Part shown: positions 46,287-55,498 of the stretch, piece after piece
Layout: each line of letters begins with the position of its first letter
Numbering within the stretch: position 1 is the first letter of the stretch
NCBI RefSeq assembly: GCF_029953305.1
Contig: NZ_JASBAN010000001.1
Location: 1,853,001 to 1,917,000, forward strand
DNA from: Commensalibacter nepenthis
GTDB lineage: Bacteria > Pseudomonadota > Alphaproteobacteria > Acetobacterales > Acetobacteraceae
DNA length: 64,000 bases
Direction of reading: 5' to 3'
Made by a program: the position numbers and the translations under genes
The notes under the pieces: generated by a model
What the model was told of the DNA's origin: nothing
Database searches by the model: none
The model's input: the letters and a program-made list of their open reading frames with translations, nothing else

Positions 46287-46820
46287 ATGATCGATAACAA
46301 AGAAACAACGCGGATCGGATTTTATCCAGGTACGTTTGATCCCATTACTAACGGTCATCTTGATATCATCAAGCGGGCAGTTGGTTTGGTTGACGAGCTG
46401 ATTATTGGGGTTGCGCTGAATGAGAATAAGAGCCCTTTATGGTCTCTTCAGGATCGAGTTGAATGTATTCATGAGGCGTTAATCGAGGAGTTCGGTGAAT
46501 CGTGTCGGATTCTTGGTCATAAAGACTGTGCAATCAGGGTTATCGGGTTTGATAATTTATTGGTTGATTGCGTCAAAGCACATAACGCCAGCGTGATTAT
46601 TAGAGGACTACGACAGGCGACTGATTTTGATATGGAATTTCAAATGTGCCTGATGAATCAACGTTTGGCTCCGGATATAGAAACACTTTTTTTGGTTGCA
46701 ACAGAACAGAATCGTAGTATTGCATCTAGTGTTGTGAAAGAGGTCGGTCGTTTAGGAGGGGATATTTCCTCTTTTGTACCCAGAGCGACTCTTCGTAAAT
46801 TTACGAATCAATTTAAATAA
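46287..46820 (+). CDS. coaD: Pantetheine-phosphate adenylyltransferase
   Basis: Penultimate step of CoA synthesis (4'-phosphopantetheine plus ATP to dephospho-CoA). The 177-residue product has the nucleotidyltransferase HxGH region YPGTFDPITNGHLDIIKRA, IRGLRQATDFDMEFQM and the ISSxxxR-like SIASSVVKEVGRLGGD. It is translationally close to gyrA (8 bases) and to the cyclophilin gene (19 bases), suggesting one operon. Confidence 0.97.
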   Translation: MIDNKETTRIGFYPGTFDPITNGHLDIIKRAVGLVDELIIGVALNENKSPLWSLQDRVECIHEALIEEFGESCRILGHKDCAIRVIGFDNLLVDCVKAHNASVIIRGLRQATDFDMEFQMCLMNQRLAPDIETLFLVATEQNRSIASSVVKEVGRLGGDISSFVPRATLRKFTNQFK

Positions 46821-46839
46821 TAATGAAGGATATTTAAAA

Positions 46840-47322
46840 ATGGATACAACAGATCAAAATAAGATGCTTCAAATGGAATTAAAGCACGGGAATGTAAAAA
46901 TTAAATTATATCCAGATTTGGCACCATTGGCTGCAGAACGTTTATTAACGTTATCCCAACAAGGATTTTATGATAATACCCCTTTTCATCGTGTCATCGA
47001 AGGATTCATGGCACAAGGTGGTGATCCAAGTGGTACAGGAACTAAAGGCAGTGATTTGCCTGATTTAAAAGCTGAGTTTACAAAAGCCGAATCATTTCGT
47101 AGAGGTACGATTGGGATGGCACGGACAATGGATCCTAATAGTGCAAATAGTCAATTTTTTATCATGTTCGATGATGCGCCACATTTAAATGGGCAATACA
47201 CAATCGTTGGACAAGTTATTGAAGGAATGGAGTTTGTTGATCAAATTAAGCGCGGTGGTGGTGCCAACGGTATGGTCAATGATCCAGATCGCATTATTAA
47301 AATGTCAGTAGTGAACGAATAA
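46840..47322 (+). CDS. Cyclophilin-type peptidyl-prolyl cis-trans isomerase
   Basis: Cytoplasmic cyclophilin of about 160 residues. There is no signal peptide. Core motifs are NTPFHRVIEGFMAQGGDPSG, GTIGMARTMDPNSANSQFFIM and LNGQYTIVGQVIEGMEFVD, containing the catalytic Arg (FHRV) and the QFFIM segment. ATG 46840 is chosen because GAAGGA lies nine bases upstream; an earlier in-frame start would overlap coaD by 47 bases. Third gene of the gyrA-coaD unit. Confidence 0.94.
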   Translation: MDTTDQNKMLQMELKHGNVKIKLYPDLAPLAAERLLTLSQQGFYDNTPFHRVIEGFMAQGGDPSGTGTKGSDLPDLKAEFTKAESFRRGTIGMARTMDPNSANSQFFIMFDDAPHLNGQYTIVGQVIEGMEFVDQIKRGGGANGMVNDPDRIIKMSVVNE

Positions 47323-47413
47323 TTTTTTAAAAAAGTTGAAATAGTGGTTGACTTCTTTCTAAATAACCACTATTTCAATGTTCATCGCTTGATACAAGCG
47401 GTTCAAAAAAGAA

Positions 47414-47489
47414 GAGCCGGTAGCTCAGTTGGTAGAGCATTCGACTTTTAATCGAATGGTCGAGGGTTCGAATCCCTCCCGGCTCACCA
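47414..47489 (+). tRNA. tRNA-Lys (anticodon UUU)
   Basis: A full cloverleaf can be drawn: acceptor GAGCCGG/CCGGCTC, D-arm GCTC..GAGC, anticodon stem TTCGA/TCGAA with loop CTTTTAA (anticodon TTT at 47447-47449), T-arm with GGTTCGAATCC, discriminator A and an encoded CCA (47487-47489). Confidence 0.98.
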
Positions 47490-47951
47490 AGATCATTAAT
47501 TGGTCTTGTAACAGTTTTGATAATTGAACTTATATATCATTATTGAATTGTAGTAAAGAAAAAATAATATATTATAAGTTGAATTTTAAAACAGAGAATA
47601 CAACCTTCGGTATCTACATTTTACATCCCATATATTTTCTTGTTTCTTTCCCTATATTCTAAGCAATTCATCTATTTCAATAAAATCACTAGATTGAAAA
47701 ATTTTGATTCATGCTTATATAAAAATCGAAATATATTTTGTTATCTGACTTTGTCTTGCAACGATAGAATTGTGTTTTCTTTGTTCCATCACAATATTGC
47801 GATATAAAAAATGCTATGTTAGGCTAAACAAGGTTATTTAAGTGGCTTCTTATTAATGTTTTGATAATGTATTTATTGGATATTTTTAAAACACAAAAAA
47901 GTCATTTTAAAACATTAGTATTTAAGAAACTTATAAAATTAAGACTATTAT
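47490..47951. other. Gene-free region between tRNA-Lys and pdc
   Basis: 462 AT-rich bases. No reading frame, hairpin or RNA stands out. The pdc promoter probably lies in its right half, but no confident -35/-10 pair could be picked in DNA this AT-rich. tRNA 3' flanks are common integration sites, but no integrase or repeated tRNA end is present. Confidence 0.5.
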
Positions 47952-47969
47952 ATGTATAGGAGATTTCTG

Positions 47970-49661
47970 GTGGAATATACTGTTGGACAATATCTTGCTA
48001 CCCGTTTAGCACAGCTTGGTTTGAACCATGTCTTTGCTGTTGCTGGCGATTACAATCTGACTTTGCTTGATGAAATGGCAAAAGTTGAGGATTTAGAGCA
48101 AGTTTATTGTTGTAATGAATTAAACTGCGGTTTCGCAGGTGAAGGCTATGCGCGTTCTCGTGTGATGGGTGCTTCTGTTGTGACGTTCAGTGTGGGTGCA
48201 TTTAGTGCTTTTAATGCTGTTGGTGGTGCTTTTGCCGAGAATTTGCCTTTATTATTGATCTCTGGTGCTCCAAACAATAATGATTATGGCAGTGGTCATA
48301 TATTACATCACACGATGGGATATTCTGATTATCGCTATCAATTAGAAATGGCTAAACAAATTACTTGTGAAGCTGTCTCTATTGCTCATGCGAACGAAGC
48401 ACCTTGTTTGATTGACCATGCTATTCGTTCAGCATTACGTAATCGTAAACCTGCTTATATTGAGATTTCTTGTAATATTGCGAACGAACCTTGCACAGAG
48501 CCAGGTCCCATCAGCAGTATTACAAATAGCTTGATAAGCGATGATGAAAGCCTCAAAGCTGCTGCACAAGCATGTCTTGAAGCACTTGAAAATGCAAAAA
48601 ATCCAGTGATGATTATTGGCGGTAAAATACGCTCTGCTGGATGTGTGATTTCAAAAAAGATTACTCAGCTTGGTAAGCAACTTGGATGTCCTGTTGCCAC
48701 CATGGCACAAGCAAAAGGTCTGTTCCCAGAAGAAGAGCCAGAATATGTTGGCACATACTGGGGAGAAATCAGCTCTACTGGTGTAGAAGAGCTTGTAAGG
48801 AACTCAGATTGTCGCATTTATATTGGTGCTGTATTTAACGATTACTCAACTGTTGGCTGGGAATGTCAATTGCTTGATGACCACGATATTTGGATTTCTA
48901 CACATCATACACGTATTGGTAAAAAAGAATTTAGCGGTGTTTATTTAAAAGATTTTATTCCAGTTCTAACCCCGCTTGTGAAAAAGAATTCAGCCTATTT
49001 GGAACAATTCAGAGCTAAAAATCACGCCGCTAAAACGATTCCTGTAGCAGAAGGTCAGGCACCATTAACCACAGTCGAGCTATGTCGTCAGATCCAAGGG
49101 ATGATTACGGGTGATACAACATTATATCTTGAAACTGGGGATTCATGGTTCCATGGTATGCATTTCAAACTTCCTAATGGTGCACGTGTGGAATCAGAAA
49201 TGCAGTGGGGGCATATTGGTTGGTCTATTCCTTCTATGTTTGGGTACGCAGTTTCAGAGCCAAACCGTCGTAATATTATCATGGTTGGGGATGGATCATT
49301 CCAATTGACAGCACAAGAAGTATGTCAGATGATTCGTCGTAATTTGCCTGTGATTATTATTTTGATTAATAATGCTGGCTATACGATTGAAGTGAAGATC
49401 CATGATGGTCCATATAATCGTATTAAAAACTGGGATTATGCAGGTCTGATTGATGTCTTTAATGCCGAAGATGGTAAAGGTCTTGGGATTAAAGCTAAGA
49501 ATGGTGCGGAACTTGAAAAAGCTGTACAAACAGCATTGGCACACAAAGATGGACCGACTTTAATTGAAGTAGAGATCGATGCCCAAGATTGTTCTCCTGA
49601 CCTTGTCGTTTGGGGTAAAAAAGTTGCTAAGGCAAATGGTAGAGCGCCTCGCCGAGGATAA
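47970..49661 (+). CDS. pdc: Pyruvate decarboxylase
   Basis: ThDP-dependent non-oxidative decarboxylation of pyruvate to acetaldehyde, a rare bacterial enzyme known from Zymomonas and acetic acid bacteria. The 563-residue product has MEYTVGQYLATRLAQLGL, the catalytic Glu50 in CNELNCGFAGEGYA, the His-His pair in ILHHTMG, and the ThDP motif GDGSFQLTAQEV...ILINNAGYTIE. GTG 47970 is the start: AGGAG lies seven bases upstream, and an in-frame ATG at 47952 would place that site inside the gene. Acetaldehyde would feed aldehyde dehydrogenase or ethanol formation. Confidence 0.97.
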   Translation: MEYTVGQYLATRLAQLGLNHVFAVAGDYNLTLLDEMAKVEDLEQVYCCNELNCGFAGEGYARSRVMGASVVTFSVGAFSAFNAVGGAFAENLPLLLISGAPNNNDYGSGHILHHTMGYSDYRYQLEMAKQITCEAVSIAHANEAPCLIDHAIRSALRNRKPAYIEISCNIANEPCTEPGPISSITNSLISDDESLKAAAQACLEALENAKNPVMIIGGKIRSAGCVISKKITQLGKQLGCPVATMAQAKGLFPEEEPEYVGTYWGEISSTGVEELVRNSDCRIYIGAVFNDYSTVGWECQLLDDHDIWISTHHTRIGKKEFSGVYLKDFIPVLTPLVKKNSAYLEQFRAKNHAAKTIPVAEGQAPLTTVELCRQIQGMITGDTTLYLETGDSWFHGMHFKLPNGARVESEMQWGHIGWSIPSMFGYAVSEPNRRNIIMVGDGSFQLTAQEVCQMIRRNLPVIIILINNAGYTIEVKIHDGPYNRIKNWDYAGLIDVFNAEDGKGLGIKAKNGAELEKAVQTALAHKDGPTLIEVEIDAQDCSPDLVVWGKKVAKANGRAPRRG

Positions 49662-49682
49662 AACTTAACTAATATTGAATTT

Positions 49683-49717
49683 AAAAGCCCTCTTTACTTT
49701 GCATAAAGAGGGCTTTT
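49683..49717. terminator. Bidirectional terminator between pdc and wzt
   Basis: 14-bp stem AAAAGCCCTCTTTA / TAAAGAGGGCTTTT with a 7-base loop and flanking A and T runs. It lies between the stops of the convergent pdc and wzt genes. Confidence 0.93.
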
Positions 49718-49744
49718 TATTATAATGCAATATAAAGTGGCATA

Positions 49745-50512
49745 TTAGTCTTTTTTTACAATTTCCTCATAAGGTTTGTTTAAATAAACAGGCAATACTT
49801 CTTCGGGGGTACCATCCATTTTCAAAAACCCTTGATCTAGCCATAATACACGATTACACCATTTGGCTATTGTTTCAGCCGAATGGGTAGAAATGACCAG
49901 AATTTGTGAATTATGAACCATATTTTCTATACGTTTGGTCGCTTTTAAAATAAAGCCAGCATCTCCAGTGAGAAACCATTCATCCATCATCAGGATTTGA
50001 GGGGGGATAGCCGTTGCAAGACCAAATCCTAGTCTTAATTGCATCCCAGAGCTATAAGTTCTGACTGGTAAATCAAGATAAGTCCCTAGTTCAGAGAATT
50101 CAGCAACACTTTCTGCTATTTCCAGCGTTTGTTGCTTTGAATATCCATTAAGAGAACATTTTAAATTAATATTTTCTCTGCCTGTCAGACCAAAATTCAT
50201 TCCTGCATTTGGGTCGAGTAAAGTGCTTATGGTGCCTTCAACACGAATATGCCCTACGATAGGTTCATAGATGCCCGTCATAGTGCGTAGTAAAGTGGTT
50301 TTACCCGCACCATTTTGACCAATCAAACCAACCTTGTCGCCTTGGCGCAATGTAAAATTAATATCCCTTAAACTTTGAACAAGAATTTTTTTATGTTGAT
50401 CTTGCCTCAAGCGACCAGAAATGAATAAATGTGTCATTTTACGCAAATTGCGTGTGTTCTCGTGGTATAAAGGAAATGAAATAGAAAGGTTTTTTACAGT
50501 AATACTGGGCAT
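49745..50512 (-). CDS. wzt: Polysaccharide ABC exporter ATPase (Wzt-like)
   Basis: 255-residue ABC ATPase of the O-antigen/teichoic-acid export class. Walker A is LIGQNGAGKTTLLRTM, the signature YSSGMQLRLGFGLA and Walker B ILMMDEWFLTGDAGF, with the H-loop in ISTHSAE. It ends shortly after the nucleotide domain, so it lacks the C-terminal carbohydrate-binding domain of E. coli O9a Wzt. It should form an exporter with the permease encoded 7 bases upstream. No glycosyltransferases lie beside it. Confidence 0.9.
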   Translation of the reverse strand: MPSITVKNLSISFPLYHENTRNLRKMTHLFISGRLRQDQHKKILVQSLRDINFTLRQGDKVGLIGQNGAGKTTLLRTMTGIYEPIVGHIRVEGTISTLLDPNAGMNFGLTGRENINLKCSLNGYSKQQTLEIAESVAEFSELGTYLDLPVRTYSSGMQLRLGFGLATAIPPQILMMDEWFLTGDAGFILKATKRIENMVHNSQILVISTHSAETIAKWCNRVLWLDQGFLKMDGTPEEVLPVYLNKPYEEIVKKD

Positions 50513-50519
50513 GGTTTTT

Positions 50520-51368
50520 TTACATCCAGTAAGGAATTCGAAAACGAGTTTTACTAAATATCAATAATGCTGCTATCCATAAAAGAATGCTATAACCAAT
50601 AGCAGCAATCCATATTGAAGCAGACAAACTTTCACCTAGAATAGGAGATCTGACGATTTCAAATAATGGATAAAGGGGATTTAGCAAAATATAGTTACTA
50701 TTAAAATGCAGTGAGCTGGCTTTCCAAATGATTGGCGTAATGAAGAAAAGGGATTGCATAACACCAGCAACAATAGGTGGGATATCTTTAAAACGTGTGC
50801 CCAATATTCCAAATATAATACCCAGAGCAAGGCTGTTTGCAAGCCACAAAAATGTTGCGGGCAACAGAAAATACAATGTATAGGGAACAATTTTGAAAAT
50901 AGTAAAAACTACAATAATAACTAGTAAATTATGTAAAAGAATCAAAATGTTACAAAAAACATTGCGCCATACATAGATACTATAGGGAAGCCGTTGTGAT
51001 AAGATAAGTTGGCTTGAATTGGTGAAAATGAGACAGCTATCGTTAACCATACCATTTACATATGTCCATAGAACAACAGATATAGCGACGTAAGTAAAAT
51101 AATGCTGCAAGTCTAAATGTAACAAATAAGCATATAAAATACCAATTGTAGAAATCTTAGCACCCATAATAATGGTAATCCAAAAAGGTCCCAATATCGA
51201 TCCGCGATAGCGTAACTTAATATCGAGTAACGCCAATTTCCATCCTAGTCGCCATTGTATCACTCCTTGAAGAAGGTCTGTTAACGCAAGTTTTATGTTT
51301 TGGCTGAGGCTGACGGACCTGAGGTCAATGACAGGTTCCTTGATTATTGTTGGATCATGATCCGACAT
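50520..51368 (-). CDS. wzm: Polysaccharide ABC exporter permease (Wzm-like)
   Basis: 282-residue ABC-2 type permease with about six TM helices. The N-terminal segment RYRGSILGPFWITIIMGAKI and the C-terminal FFITPIIWKASSLHFN and LLNPLYPLFEIVRSP are typical of O-antigen and capsule exporters (Wzm/TagG/KpsM). ATG 51368 has AAGGA seven bases upstream; the earlier TTG 51404 is rejected. It lies directly upstream of wzt on the same strand. Confidence 0.9.
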   Translation of the reverse strand: MSDHDPTIIKEPVIDLRSVSLSQNIKLALTDLLQGVIQWRLGWKLALLDIKLRYRGSILGPFWITIIMGAKISTIGILYAYLLHLDLQHYFTYVAISVVLWTYVNGMVNDSCLIFTNSSQLILSQRLPYSIYVWRNVFCNILILLHNLLVIIVVFTIFKIVPYTLYFLLPATFLWLANSLALGIIFGILGTRFKDIPPIVAGVMQSLFFITPIIWKASSLHFNSNYILLNPLYPLFEIVRSPILGESLSASIWIAAIGYSILLWIAALLIFSKTRFRIPYWM

Positions 51369-51404
51369 TATAATATCCTTGGAAGAGATAGAGTATGGCA
51401 ACAA

Positions 51405-51757
51405 ATAATTGCTGCGATTTTACTGTATAAATATTAAATGAGAAAGAGGTAATTGTTTTTGATTTTTTAAAATTGAGTATGGTGTTTTGTGACAAGCGAA
51501 TTATAATGAATTGACAATATGTATATTAATATTAAAAATTTTAATTTGTAATATAATATTTGAAATGTTACGAACATTATTTTGTTCAAATTTTATATAC
51601 AATTTTTTTAAAGTAAATAATATTCTATATTTATAATTATTTTTATTTTTTCTGTTCTCGAAAATATTATCAGGCTTTATATAGGTCATTTTTCAATTTT
51701 GGAGTATATTGACCAAATGATTAGTAATTCTGCTTGGTAATATAAACGTGCGGTAAA
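51405..51757. other. Gene-free divergent region between wzm and mqo
   Basis: 353 extremely AT-rich bases. A 62-codon minus-strand frame (51501-51689) is made of Lys, Asn and Ile and is judged a chance frame. I see no RNA or clear hairpin. It should carry the divergent wzm and mqo promoters. Confidence 0.5.
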
Positions 51758-53245
51758 ATGAAAAATATATCTACAAATGAAGTTAAAGATGCGGTCTTAA
51801 TAGGCGCTGGTATCGTCAGCGCAACATTAGGAGCATTATTAAAAGAGTTTAATCCAGACATTAAAATGGCAATTTTAGAAGTGCGCAATACAGGAGCAGA
51901 AGAAAGCTCAAGTGCATGGAACAATGCTGGAACAGGTCATGCTGGATTATGTGAATTAAATTATACGCCTTTTATTCCTGGGCAACAGGTGAATTTAAAA
52001 AAAGCAATTTTTACCAATGCGCAATTTGAAGTATCCAGATCGTTCTGGAGTCATCTTGTGGCAAATGGTGCTTTTAAAACGCCAACAGATTTTATTAATC
52101 CTGTTCCTCACATGAGCTTTGTGCAGGGTGAAGCCAACGTTGCCTTTTTGAAGGAACGTTTTGAAAAGTTGAAACAGCATCCTGGTTTCAGCAAAATGTC
52201 TTTTTCAGATGATAATCAACAAATCCAAGACTGGGCACCTTTGGTTGCCAAAGGCAGACCAGCAAGAGAAAAGATGGCTTTGACTCGTGTCGAAGGTGGA
52301 ACTGATGTTAGTTTTGGTGCGTTGACACGCAAACTACTTTCTCATCTAGAGGAACAACAAAATATTGATGTTGGATATTGCGAAAGAGTAGAAGACATCA
52401 AACGCATCGGTGATGTTTGGGAAGTTAAAAGTAAAAACATTATCACAGGTGAAGAAAAATCAATTCGATCTCGCTTTGTGTTTATTGGTGCGGGTGGTGC
52501 AGCTTTGTTGTTGTTGCAAAAATCTGGTATTCCCGAAGGTCGTGGAATTGGTGGTTTTCCAGTCAGTGGGCAATGGTTGCGTTGTGATAGTCCTGATATT
52601 GTTGAGCAACATCATGCTAAAGTATATGGATTATCCACAGAGGGATTACCCACCGTTGTTGCGCCTCATTTGGACACGCGGATTATTGATGGTAAGAAAT
52701 CGCTTTTATTTGGACCTTATGCAGGATTTACGACTAAGTTTTTAAAGAAGGGATCTTATTTTGATGTATTGTCTTCAATACGTTTAGACAATATCGAATC
52801 TTTGGTTTCTGTTGGTATTCACAATCTTGACTTTATTCGCTATTTGATCGATCAATCAACACAAACAATGGGAAAACGGATGGCTGCGTTACATCGTTTT
52901 TATCCTTTGGCAAAAGAAGGGGATTGGAAACGGCAAATTGCGGGGCAACGCGTTCAAATTATCAAAAGAGATCAATATGGTCGCTCTATTTTGCAAATGG
53001 GAACCGAGGTTATTACGTCTAGTGATAAATCTTTAGCTGCATTATTAGGGGCATCGCCTGGGGCTTCTGTTTCAGTTTCCGTCATGTTGAACTTAATTGA
53101 AAATTGTTTCCCTGAACAGGTCAAAGGTGCTTGGGCTGAGAAAATTAAAAAAATCTTCCCAGCACGTGAGGCTGAATTGCAAACAGATGCTGCGCTTTAT
53201 AATAAAGTGCATGATTTTGCAAATAAAGTTTTACAATTAACTTAG
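51758..53245 (+). CDS. mqo: Malate:quinone oxidoreductase
   Basis: Membrane-associated FAD enzyme that oxidises malate and passes electrons to ubiquinone, replacing NAD-malate dehydrogenase in acetic acid bacteria. The 495-residue product has the FAD dinucleotide fold AVLIGAGIVSATLGALLKE (about 13-31), NNAGTGHAGLCELNYTP, VEGGTDVSFGALTR, and the late LLGASPGASVSVSVMLNLI. Length is typical (about 490-500). A terminator follows the stop. Confidence 0.97.
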   Translation: MKNISTNEVKDAVLIGAGIVSATLGALLKEFNPDIKMAILEVRNTGAEESSSAWNNAGTGHAGLCELNYTPFIPGQQVNLKKAIFTNAQFEVSRSFWSHLVANGAFKTPTDFINPVPHMSFVQGEANVAFLKERFEKLKQHPGFSKMSFSDDNQQIQDWAPLVAKGRPAREKMALTRVEGGTDVSFGALTRKLLSHLEEQQNIDVGYCERVEDIKRIGDVWEVKSKNIITGEEKSIRSRFVFIGAGGAALLLLQKSGIPEGRGIGGFPVSGQWLRCDSPDIVEQHHAKVYGLSTEGLPTVVAPHLDTRIIDGKKSLLFGPYAGFTTKFLKKGSYFDVLSSIRLDNIESLVSVGIHNLDFIRYLIDQSTQTMGKRMAALHRFYPLAKEGDWKRQIAGQRVQIIKRDQYGRSILQMGTEVITSSDKSLAALLGASPGASVSVSVMLNLIENCFPEQVKGAWAEKIKKIFPAREAELQTDAALYNKVHDFANKVLQLT

Positions 53246-53267
53246 GTTAATGATGGAACTACGATAA

Positions 53268-53295
53268 AAAAAACCTACCATTTGGTAGGTTTTTT
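53268..53295. terminator. Bidirectional terminator between mqo and MFS gene
   Basis: 12-bp stem AAAAAACCTACC / GGTAGGTTTTTT with loop ATTT. It lies between two convergent stops and has A and T runs on the two sides. Confidence 0.92.
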
Positions 53296-53305
53296 ATTCA
53301 TTATT

Positions 53306-54622
53306 TCAGTCTAAGTCTTTTAAGAACGCATAATAATTATGTTGTCCTTGTCTTACACCAGCTTTCATTTTTTTGATGATGGTTCTTGTTGTATTCTTAC
53401 GCCATAAATTAAATATAAACATTCCTAGCACCCCGATGAATACGCCGATTGCAACGGATAACATATTGGTGGCGGGAAGTTTACTCATCATCCAGCTGCT
53501 CATTGCTCCAAGAAGGAATTGAATTGTGCCTAATAAAGCCGATGCACTGCCAACGCGTCGACCATGGAGAATAAAGGCAAATATGGTACAATTAGGGAAT
53601 ACGAACCCTAGGCATCCCATAATGATAACAATGGGAGCACAGTGAAGCACAATACCCATTGTATTCAAAGGGATTGGTAATAAACAAATAATAATAAATA
53701 AAATACTGGTTACAAATGCGATGTTCGTTGCGACATTTAGCATAATATACGGACGGATTTTATTTAATAATAATCCGTTAACTTGGTTACATGCTGCGAT
53801 AATAAAGGAGTTAATTCCAAACCATATTGCTAATTGCAATTTTGTAAATCCCATGGATTTGCTTAGCACATCAGGCGTGCCACTAAGGTACGCAAAAATC
53901 ATGAAAAGGGCAAATCCAGTAATCATTGTATTGGTGAGAAATATTGGCTCACGGACAATACGAATATAACGCCAAAAAATAGAGCTGACAGAAGAATAAA
54001 TACGGTATCTTAGCAGTAACGTATCGGGTAAGTAGAAGAATACGACAAAGCTGCCGATAATGCCGTAAATTCCCATAATCCAAAATAATATTTGCCAAGG
54101 AAATTTGATAACAATTAGCCCACCTAGGGTTGGTGCGACAATTGGAACGATACAACTGACCAAAGCTAATTGTGCCATAATTTTAATCCCAGCAGAGCCA
54201 GATGAAATATCGCGAACCATTGCTCTTGGGATTACCATTCCCGCTGATCCACCGAGGGAAGATAAAAAGCGAAAAAAACAAAAAACGTAAAAATCTGAAA
54301 AAATCGCACAGCCAATAGAGCCGATGGTAAAAATAATTATTCCAATTAAAAGAGGGGTTCTGCGTCCCAGACGATCTGATATGGGACCAATGGAAAGTTG
54401 ACCCAGTGCCAGGCCGATAAACCATACAGTTAATGTCATTTTAGCAGCACCATCGCCGTAACCAGCTAAATCTTGATTGATTTGCGGAAAAGCGGGGAGG
54501 TACATGTCTGTTGCCAAAGGTCCAATCGCTGTAAGCAAGCCAAGTATAATAATGACCCACATGGACAGCTTTTCGTTAAAGCTATTCTCAGTTGAAGGGG
54601 GCGTTGTAGAGATATTACTCAA
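53306..54622 (-). CDS. Bcr/CflA-type multidrug efflux MFS transporter
   Basis: 438-residue 12-TM major facilitator. The Bcr/CflA signatures are visible: IGPLATDMYLPAFPQI in TM1, QLSIGPISDRLGRRTPLLIG (motif A of the DHA1 group), and GSAGMVIPRAMVRD. The family exports bicyclomycin, chloramphenicol, sulfathiazole or cysteine-like compounds; the substrate cannot be assigned. It starts at TTG 54622 with GGAAA upstream; the next Met is at residue 21, at the edge of TM1. A single gene convergent with mqo. Confidence 0.88.
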   Translation of the reverse strand: MSNISTTPPSTENSFNEKLSMWVIIILGLLTAIGPLATDMYLPAFPQINQDLAGYGDGAAKMTLTVWFIGLALGQLSIGPISDRLGRRTPLLIGIIIFTIGSIGCAIFSDFYVFCFFRFLSSLGGSAGMVIPRAMVRDISSGSAGIKIMAQLALVSCIVPIVAPTLGGLIVIKFPWQILFWIMGIYGIIGSFVVFFYLPDTLLLRYRIYSSVSSIFWRYIRIVREPIFLTNTMITGFALFMIFAYLSGTPDVLSKSMGFTKLQLAIWFGINSFIIAACNQVNGLLLNKIRPYIMLNVATNIAFVTSILFIIICLLPIPLNTMGIVLHCAPIVIIMGCLGFVFPNCTIFAFILHGRRVGSASALLGTIQFLLGAMSSWMMSKLPATNMLSVAIGVFIGVLGMFIFNLWRKNTTRTIIKKMKAGVRQGQHNYYAFLKDLD

Positions 54623-55035
54623 AATTTAGTTTCCACAAAATAATTGAAAATTATACAATAATTAACTGTTTTACGATGGGTGTTCGGTAATGATTGATTG
54701 AGTTAAACATCAGAATTTATAGAACTACATGTAAACAGACAAATGTGATTTTCTCTTTAAATCACAAAATCTTTACCCCTTCCTTATCCTAATTCTACAA
54801 AGGACGTAAAGTCTTATTTTAGATATTCAGGGATGTATTTCACATTATTTTTAAATGTTTATTATATATGCAACAAAAATTGCTTATTAATTTCAAAAAA
54901 GAATAATCAATTATATTATAATTGTTTTACAGCCAAGTTATTAATTTTAATTATCTAAAGCAATCTTGCTCTTGTTTGTTTTATTTGTTCTGCTATCCTA
55001 CTCATTATTCATATAAGGAAGGATGTATATATATT
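54623..55035. other. Gene-free region upstream of the repeat protein
   Basis: 413 AT-rich bases between divergent genes. The reading frame of the next gene extends back to 54922, but that part is Cys/Tyr/Phe-rich and precedes the signal peptide, so it is treated as untranslated. Near the right end lies AAGGAAGGA. No RNA or repeat is seen. Confidence 0.45.
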
Positions 55036-55470
55036 ATGCGGTTAAGTTTTCTCAATAAAACAACATTAGGCATGGCTGTTGCTGGAACTGTATTATTGCT
55101 ATCAACATCTAACGTTATGGCAAAAGGTCAGATCTATAATAATGTCGGTAAAGAAGTTGGGCATATTGATAACCAAGGAAATATTTACGACAATATCAGC
55201 GGCTTTAAAGGACGTTTACAACAAGATGGCTCTGTATTTGGATCTGATAATCAATTAGTTGGACGTGTGGATAACAAAGGTTCAATTTTTGATAAGAATA
55301 ATGTCCAAGTAGGACAATATGATGCATCCAATGGAAATATTTATGATGCACATCGTCAAATTATCGGGCATTTGCAAAAAGACGGTAATGTGTATGCACC
55401 AGATTCTTCCTTGATTGGAAAAGTTGATCCAGGAAATATCATTGGTGCAATTATGTTATTAAAACATTAA
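55036..55470 (+). CDS. Secreted tandem beta-repeat protein
   Basis: 144 residues. A signal peptide (MRLSFLNKTTLGMAVAGTVL; cleavage likely after NVMA) is followed by about five repeats of 18-20 residues with the pattern G-x-I/V-Y/F-D/G-x(5-7)-h-V/I-G-x-h-x-x-x-G: GQIYNNVGKEVGHIDNQG, GNIYDNISGFKGRLQQDG, GSVFGSDNQLVGRVDNKG, GSIFDKNNVQVGQYD, GNIYDAHRQIIGHLQKDG, then a last partial unit. The regularity suggests a small beta-propeller, beta-flower or beta-helix fold. No Cys in the mature part. Function unknown; a periplasmic or surface role is inferred from the signal peptide. Confidence 0.72.
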   Translation: MRLSFLNKTTLGMAVAGTVLLLSTSNVMAKGQIYNNVGKEVGHIDNQGNIYDNISGFKGRLQQDGSVFGSDNQLVGRVDNKGSIFDKNNVQVGQYDASNGNIYDAHRQIIGHLQKDGNVYAPDSSLIGKVDPGNIIGAIMLLKH

Positions 55471-55498
55471 TTTTTGCTTTAATTTTATATTTTTTAGC

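Noticed and set aside
51501-51689. 62-codon minus-strand reading frame
   Set aside because: It is composed almost only of Lys, Asn, Ile and Tyr in extremely AT-rich DNA, with no ribosome site and no protein-like pattern.
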